Source: Microcaldota archaeon
Lineage (GTDB): Archaea; Micrarchaeota; Micrarchaeia; Micrarchaeales; Micrarchaeaceae
DNA: 40,774 nucleotides
Assembly (NCBI GenBank): GCA_021789815.1
Contig: JAJYIZ010000005.1
Span: forward strand, 1 to 40,774
Direction of reading: 5' to 3'
Every line of letters begins with the position of its first letter. Positions within the stretch are counted from its first letter, which is position 1. Under the pieces are notes generated by a model. That model saw nothing but the letters and a program-made list of their open reading frames with translations. It did not search any database and was not told where the DNA came from. Positions 36,758 to 40,774 of this stretch are shown here, one piece after another. The translations under genes and the position numbers were made by a program.

Positions 36758-37993
36758 ATGCAGACCAGCATAGAGAGCCTAAGCAATGGCATGAAGGTTG
36801 TGATAAACCCAGCGCCAGCCATGCAAACAGTAGGAATATCCTTGGGTGTAAGATACGGGATGCTCGACGACCCTCCAAGGGGCATAGGCATATCACACTA
36901 CCTTGAGCACATGCTCTTCAAAGGGACAAAGAAAAGGACATGGAAGGAGATCGACGAAGAGGCAAAGAAGTACGGAATAGAGAAGAATGCTTTCACAGAG
37001 CCGGAATACACTGTCTACATAATGCGGGCCTACAAGGGCTATCTCAGCAACGCAATGGAAATACTGTCAGACATGATAAAAAATTCTACATTTCCGGAGA
37101 AGGAAGTTAGGATGGAGAAGGGCCCCATAGTCAATGAGATACTGATAATGCATGACAATCCTGCTTCCTCGGACGTGCAGAACGGATATCTTCCAAAGGT
37201 GCTGTTCAAGGATCATCCTGCAAGGAACTCTGCGCTTGAGAACAAGCACGACACAATGAAAATGACAAGGAGGGACCTTGTCAGGATATACAACAGTTAC
37301 TATGGTCCGAGCAACATGGTCCTCTCGCTCTACGGTGGCCTAACTCAAAGATCTGGCATGGAACTTGCGAAGACGTACTTCGGCAACTTCAAGCGACAGG
37401 TACACAGGCCAGAAAGGCATCCGTGCAGGGAGAAGCAGGAGAAGTCAGAGATGATGATAACAAGAAGAGGGGTTAAGCAGACAAGAATAGGCATAGGATT
37501 CAAGACATCAGAATTCAGGAAGCCTCACATGAACGATTATCTTGCATCGCTTGTAACAGAACGTTTATTCTACCACAGGCTTTTTGATGAGGTGAGAGAG
37601 AAGCGCGGTCTATCATATGAACCATACGCAAAGTCTCTCACATATTCTACATACGGGTTCATTGCTGCGGAAGCCGGAGTGGAGCAAAGAAACCTTACCA
37701 TTGCAAAAGAGGTCATGCTCAACGAGTTCAAGAAACTTCAGAACGGCGAGATAGAAAGAAAAGAATTGGAAACTGTTAAGAACGAACTAAGAATAAGCTA
37801 CACTACAACAAGGGAGCAGACAATGAGCATGTCCATCTGGGCTGCAATAAGCGAGATGACAGAAGGTGACGCAACGCTTCCAATGAAGATGCCGAAGCTG
37901 ATAAGCCAGGTGAGTCTGAAATCTGTAAAGGACTTCTGCAGCAGGTACATAGATGTGAGCAAATACTCGATGTACGTGCTCAAGCCAAAGTGA
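36758..37993 (+). CDS. M16-family zinc peptidase (insulinase/processing-protease type)
   Basis: This 411-residue single-chain M16 protein has the inverted zinc motif H47-Y-L-E50-H51 with the third ligand E127, so it should be active. The C-terminal half has the family Arg-Gly-Leu-Ser-Tyr-x-x-Tyr motif, which helps bind substrate. Bacterial and mitochondrial homologues work as heterodimers or tandem domains; with one domain it probably forms a dimer. No inactive partner gene is adjacent. There is no signal peptide, so the substrate is probably a cytoplasmic peptide. Confidence 0.92.
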   Translation: MQTSIESLSNGMKVVINPAPAMQTVGISLGVRYGMLDDPPRGIGISHYLEHMLFKGTKKRTWKEIDEEAKKYGIEKNAFTEPEYTVYIMRAYKGYLSNAMEILSDMIKNSTFPEKEVRMEKGPIVNEILIMHDNPASSDVQNGYLPKVLFKDHPARNSALENKHDTMKMTRRDLVRIYNSYYGPSNMVLSLYGGLTQRSGMELAKTYFGNFKRQVHRPERHPCREKQEKSEMMITRRGVKQTRIGIGFKTSEFRKPHMNDYLASLVTERLFYHRLFDEVREKRGLSYEPYAKSLTYSTYGFIAAEAGVEQRNLTIAKEVMLNEFKKLQNGEIERKELETVKNELRISYTTTREQTMSMSIWAAISEMTEGDATLPMKMPKLISQVSLKSVKDFCSRYIDVSKYSMYVLKPK

Positions 37994-38003
37994 CTCACTA
38001 ACC

Positions 38004-38012
38004 TTTTATATC
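38004..38012 (+). promoter_or_regulatory. TATA box for the GlyRS-Ogg-translin cluster
   Basis: TTTTATATC lies 35-43 nt before ATG 38047. GGGGT five bases before the ATG is within the predicted leader of ~13 nt. The next two genes follow with gaps or overlaps of a few bases, so this promoter probably serves all three. Confidence 0.6.
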
Positions 38013-38046
38013 TGTTCTCTGATACTCAATAAATTCTGGGGTACAA

Positions 38047-39510
38047 ATGAAGATAGAAGAGCTTCTGTCATACGCAAAGAGCAAGGGTTTCTTCTGGCAG
38101 AGCGCAGAGATCTACGGAGGGGCATCAGGCCTTTTTGATTACGGGCACCTGGGCGCACTGCTTAAGAGAAGGTTCGAAAGCGTATGGCTGTCGTATTTTG
38201 TTGACAGCAAAGAGGAGTACCATCTGATAGAAGGATCGAACATGCTTCCGGAGAAGCCGCTCGTATCCTCAGGCCACGCGGCAAGGTTCAACGATATACT
38301 TGTGAGCTGCAAGAAATGCAAGACCTATTACAGGGCCGATATCCTTCTTGCAGAAAACAAGGTGCAGGCATCAGAAGGAGCGTCATCAGCCCAGCTTGAC
38401 AAGATGATACACGACAAGGGCATAAAGTGCCCTAGGGATAGCGGTGAACTGACAAAGGCGAAAGAGTTCAACATGATGATCGAGGTTGATCTTGGTCCGG
38501 AAAAGGCAGACAAAGGTTATCTGAGACCGGAAACAGCACAGTCCGCATATCTGAACTTCTTCCAGGAGTTCAATGTTCTCAGGAAGACGCTGCCGTTGGG
38601 CCTTGCAATAATAGGCAAGGCATACAGGAACGAGATATCGCCGAGACAGGGACTTTTCAGAATGAGAGAGCTCACACAGGCAGAGCTGCAGATATTTTTT
38701 GACCCCGAGCACTGGGTCCTTGACACAAAGAGGTTCACAAAGACAAGAATGAATGTCATCACGTACAAAAGCAAGAAAGAAGAGACAATGACGATTGATG
38801 AAGTATGCAAGCACAACGAAATCCCCTGGTTCTACGCATACCACATGGCGCTCATCTGGGATTTCTATACGCAAACACTTGGCATTCCGCCAGAGAAGCT
38901 GAGGTTCCTCGAGAAGGGCGGCGATGAGAAGGCGTTCTACAACAAGGTCCACATGGACATAGAAGTTGACGTAGAAAGCTGGGGTGGCTTCCGCGAGGTC
39001 GGAGGCCTACATTACAGAGGTGACTACGATCTCACATCGCACTCTAAAGGATCGGGCCAAGACATGTCTGTGCCGGTTGGCGAAAAGAGGATAACCCCGA
39101 ATGTACTCGAGCTGAGTTTCGGAGTAGACAGAAACATCTGGATGCTGATAGACCTGCTCTACAAGAAAGATGAAGAGAGAAGCGTTCTTGCACTGCCAAA
39201 GCAGCTCGCACCATATAATGCTGCAATATTCCCACTGCAGAAAGACGAGAAGCTTGACGCAAAGGTAGAGGAAATCTACACGACACTCAAGAACAACTTC
39301 AAAGTTGTTACGGACTACTCCGGATCGATAGGAAGAAGATATGCAAGAATGGATGACATAGGTACGCCGTACTGCATAACCGTTGATTTCAAGAGCGTGG
39401 AGAGCGGAGCAGAGCACAACACAGTTACAGTACGCGATAGGGACAGCAAGAAGCAGTCAAGAGTTAAGGTTAGCGAGCTCTCAGACTTTCTGGGCAAGGC
39501 AGGCATGTGA
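38047..39510 (+). CDS. glyS: Glycyl-tRNA synthetase (alpha2, class II)
   Basis: The enzyme charges tRNA-Gly. The N terminus has Arg/Ala-rich class II motif 1 around Tyr-Gly-x-Leu-Gly, then Ser-Gly-His-Ala-Ala-Arg-Phe-x-Asp. A Cys88-x2-Cys91 pair in the inserted region may bind zinc. Motif 2 is Tyr-Arg-Asn-Glu-Ile-Ser-Pro-Arg-Gln-Gly, and motif 3 is Glu-Leu-Ser-Phe-Gly-Val-Asp-Arg. The C-terminal anticodon-binding domain ends Ser-Ala-Asp... at residue 487. The length is at the low end for archaeal GlyRS. It heads a cluster with an Ogg-type glycosylase that starts one base after the stop. Confidence 0.95.
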   Translation: MKIEELLSYAKSKGFFWQSAEIYGGASGLFDYGHLGALLKRRFESVWLSYFVDSKEEYHLIEGSNMLPEKPLVSSGHAARFNDILVSCKKCKTYYRADILLAENKVQASEGASSAQLDKMIHDKGIKCPRDSGELTKAKEFNMMIEVDLGPEKADKGYLRPETAQSAYLNFFQEFNVLRKTLPLGLAIIGKAYRNEISPRQGLFRMRELTQAELQIFFDPEHWVLDTKRFTKTRMNVITYKSKKEETMTIDEVCKHNEIPWFYAYHMALIWDFYTQTLGIPPEKLRFLEKGGDEKAFYNKVHMDIEVDVESWGGFREVGGLHYRGDYDLTSHSKGSGQDMSVPVGEKRITPNVLELSFGVDRNIWMLIDLLYKKDEERSVLALPKQLAPYNAAIFPLQKDEKLDAKVEEIYTTLKNNFKVVTDYSGSIGRRYARMDDIGTPYCITVDFKSVESGAEHNTVTVRDRDSKKQSRVKVSELSDFLGKAGM

Positions 39511-39511
39511 T

Positions 39512-40387
39512 ATGGAAAGTTATCAGATACCGAAGATACCAGTTTCGAATTTTAGTCTCAAGCACACATTCGAGAGCGCGCAGCCGCTAACCTTCTATGC
39601 CGACTACAATGAGATCAGCAATACGATAACATACCCGTATGACTCCATGGTAATAAACATGATGCATTCAGGAAATCAAGAAAAGGGAGAGCTTCACGTA
39701 GTAAGCAGGCATGGCAATGTAGCAGTAGACGAGGTAAAACGGCGTTTCAGGTTGCACGATAACATGGAAAGGATCTACAAGAGGATAGGAACAGACGAGC
39801 ATGTAAAGAATGCAATTAATTCATACAGGGGAATGAGGCTTACAGTAAATGATCCGTGGGAAACAACCCTAGTTTTCATAATCTCGCAGTTCAATAACGT
39901 GAAAAGAATAAGACTGATAACGAGAAATATCGTTAAGAGGTATGGAACAGAAATCACGGACTCTGCTGGAAGAGAAGTGGCAAAGAGTTTTCCACAGAGC
40001 AGGGACCTGCTAAAAGGAACAGAGAAGGATTTCAGAGAGCTGGGAGCAGGTTTCCGTGCCAAGTACATAAAGGAAGCGGCAGAGTACTGCACCTACAACA
40101 TCAATCTAACAAAACTACCAGGAAACAAGTATAATAAATTGAAAGAGAGCCTTATGACGATAAGGGGTGTGGGAGAGAAGGTCGCGGATTGCATAGCGCT
40201 TATGGGTTACGGAAACCTGGAAGCGTTCCCCATCGACGTACACATAAAAAGATCTATGGAGAAACTCTACTTTAAGGGCAAAAAGAAACCAATAAAGCAG
40301 ATACAGAAACTGGCAGAGGAGAAGTGGGGGGATTATAGAGGCTACGCACAGCAGTATCTATTCCACAACGCAAGGATGACTAAATGA
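39512..40387 (+). CDS. ogg: 8-oxoguanine DNA glycosylase/AP lyase, Ogg1 type
   Basis: This 291-residue base-excision enzyme has an N-terminal beta-region, then an HhH-GPD domain: helix-hairpin-helix Gly219-Val-Gly-Glu-K223-Val-Ala-Asp-Cys-Ile, followed by Phe-Pro-Ile-D242-Val-His-Ile. The Lys/Asp pair at this spacing is the Ogg1-type catalytic pair. It fits the Ogg1 family better than AlkA, which lacks the Lys. ATG 39512 gives the right N terminus; earlier in-frame codons lie within glyS. It starts one base after glyS and overlaps the next gene by 4 bases. Confidence 0.88.
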   Translation: MESYQIPKIPVSNFSLKHTFESAQPLTFYADYNEISNTITYPYDSMVINMMHSGNQEKGELHVVSRHGNVAVDEVKRRFRLHDNMERIYKRIGTDEHVKNAINSYRGMRLTVNDPWETTLVFIISQFNNVKRIRLITRNIVKRYGTEITDSAGREVAKSFPQSRDLLKGTEKDFRELGAGFRAKYIKEAAEYCTYNINLTKLPGNKYNKLKESLMTIRGVGEKVADCIALMGYGNLEAFPIDVHIKRSMEKLYFKGKKKPIKQIQKLAEEKWGDYRGYAQQYLFHNARMTK

Positions 40388-40774
40388 GAGAATTGGAAAG
40401 CGACATAGAAAAGGTCTCAGAAAGGCTATCAAAGAAGCAGGCGGACTTTGACAAAGTGATGCAGCTATCCAGAGAAATAATCAGAGACGCAGGCCAGACA
40501 ATAACAATGATGCACAACGATGAGAAGAAAAAGGCGCTAGATAAGCTCTGCTCTATGGCAGGCAGCGTAATGAAGCTGCAGAAGATCGACTCCGAGTTCA
40601 GATACAATACGTTACAGGCATACCAGGAGTACGCAGAAGCATACATATTCGTTGAGATTAAGAACAAGCACAAGACACCAAGCATGAAAACGGTAGATGT
40701 GGGTGAAGAGGCCTACGAGGCCGCCCCCTACTACATTCTGGCGGCCGTGGCGGCCTTCGACCAGGTGGACCGGG
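40384..40774 (+). CDS. Translin-like protein, 3' end outside window; last ~64 nt suspect
   Basis: ATG 40384 opens a frame that runs to the window end (130 residues). It overlaps the glycosylase stop by four bases. Residues ~1-105 are helical. The block Gln-Glu-Tyr-Ala-Glu-Ala-Tyr-Ile-Phe followed by Thr-Pro-Ser matches the translin-family pattern (Glu-Tyr-x-Glu-Ala... Leu-Pro-Ser). Translins bind single-stranded nucleic acid, and some have RNase activity with a partner. After Val-Gly-Glu-Glu-Ala-Tyr the expected Leu-Leu-Gly-Leu-x-Asp-x-x-Gly-Glu-Leu-Arg-Arg does not appear; an Ala-rich, high-GC sequence follows instead. Confidence 0.65.
   Translation, partial: MRELESDIEKVSERLSKKQADFDKVMQLSREIIRDAGQTITMMHNDEKKKALDKLCSMAGSVMKLQKIDSEFRYNTLQAYQEYAEAYIFVEIKNKHKTPSMKTVDVGEEAYEAAPYYILAAVAAFDQVDR
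40711..40774. other. High-GC terminal segment, possible assembly junction
   Basis: By direct count 46 of the last 64 bases are G or C, against 25 of 60 in 40621-40680. The codons are GC-ending (GCC, GTG, GAC, CGG) unlike anywhere else in the window. The translin-family sequence breaks off at the same place. GAGGCCTACGAGGCC at the changeover gives short homology that could have misjoined an assembly. Confidence 0.5.

Noticed and set aside
1-40774. CRISPR array, insertion sequence or prophage
   Set aside because: No regularly spaced repeats, transposase, integrase or phage structural genes were found, and gaps between genes are too short for an array.

Overview
The window is a gene-dense stretch of an archaeal genome. 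The evidence is direct: both subunits of the archaea-specific replicase PolD together with a family B polymerase, aMBF1, FEN1, archaeal-type L1/L10/L12, Nop5, UPF0147, class II PheRS and GlyRS of archaeal type, and TATA boxes about 25 nt upstream of starts. Where a Shine-Dalgarno is used it is usually GGTGA. Codon use leans to ATA (Ile) and AGG/AGA (Arg). PolD plus PolB points away from Crenarchaeota. The compact proteins, short intergenic gaps and several small unrecognised genes suggest a DPANN-type lineage, possibly Micrarchaeota; that placement is inference. No IS element, CRISPR array, intein or prophage was seen.

Layout. 1-312: end of a VIT1/CCC1-like membrane protein. 385-6008 (+): UPF0147, PolD small subunit, PolD large subunit and an ASCH-domain protein, tightly packed. 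6014-7537 (-): FEN1 and aMBF1, the latter divergent from an M50 site-2 protease (7590-9101 +) across a shared, nearly symmetric TATA element. 9102-13822 (-): a small protein, an Mre11-like phosphoesterase joined to an Lhr helicase, and a two-domain Lrp-type regulator. The regulator is divergent from an EamA-type transporter with a soluble C-terminal domain and a small zinc-finger protein. 15455-19546 (-): S51 peptidase, ferredoxin, L12-L10-L1, tRNA-Arg(UCG), RNase HII and a PRC-barrel protein. 19682-21031: a winged-helix protein, a beta-rich unknown and an ORFan. 21187-23469 (+): class II ribonucleotide reductase. 23470-27266 (-): MetAP2, PolB and a conserved unknown. 27376-31266 (+): a signal-peptide/anchor surface protein followed by pheS-pheT. 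31272-34038 (-): a large radical SAM protein of the MJ0619/tetraether-synthase type with a Cys/His-rich tail, plus a partner with a heavy-metal-associated-like fold. 34149-36710: Nop5 among three unrecognised genes. 36758-40774 (+): M16 peptidase, GlyRS, an Ogg-type glycosylase and a translin-like gene running off the window.

Functionally the window is dominated by DNA replication and repair (PolD, PolB, FEN1, RNase HII, RNR, Lhr/MPE, Ogg) interleaved with translation (L1/L10/L12, PheRS, GlyRS, MetAP2, tRNA, Nop5). All three large replication enzymes that would dock on PCNA end in a Q-x-x-L motif at the extreme C terminus, complete only in PolD. The least explained parts are the radical SAM operon, the Lhr/MPE pair beside an Lrp regulator with a palindromic operator candidate, the transporter's soluble domain, and the last ~64 bases, whose composition and translation do not fit the preceding gene and suggest an assembly junction.

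No gene-free stretch exceeds 300 bases. The longest gaps (about 100-160 bases) hold promoters and are described below.
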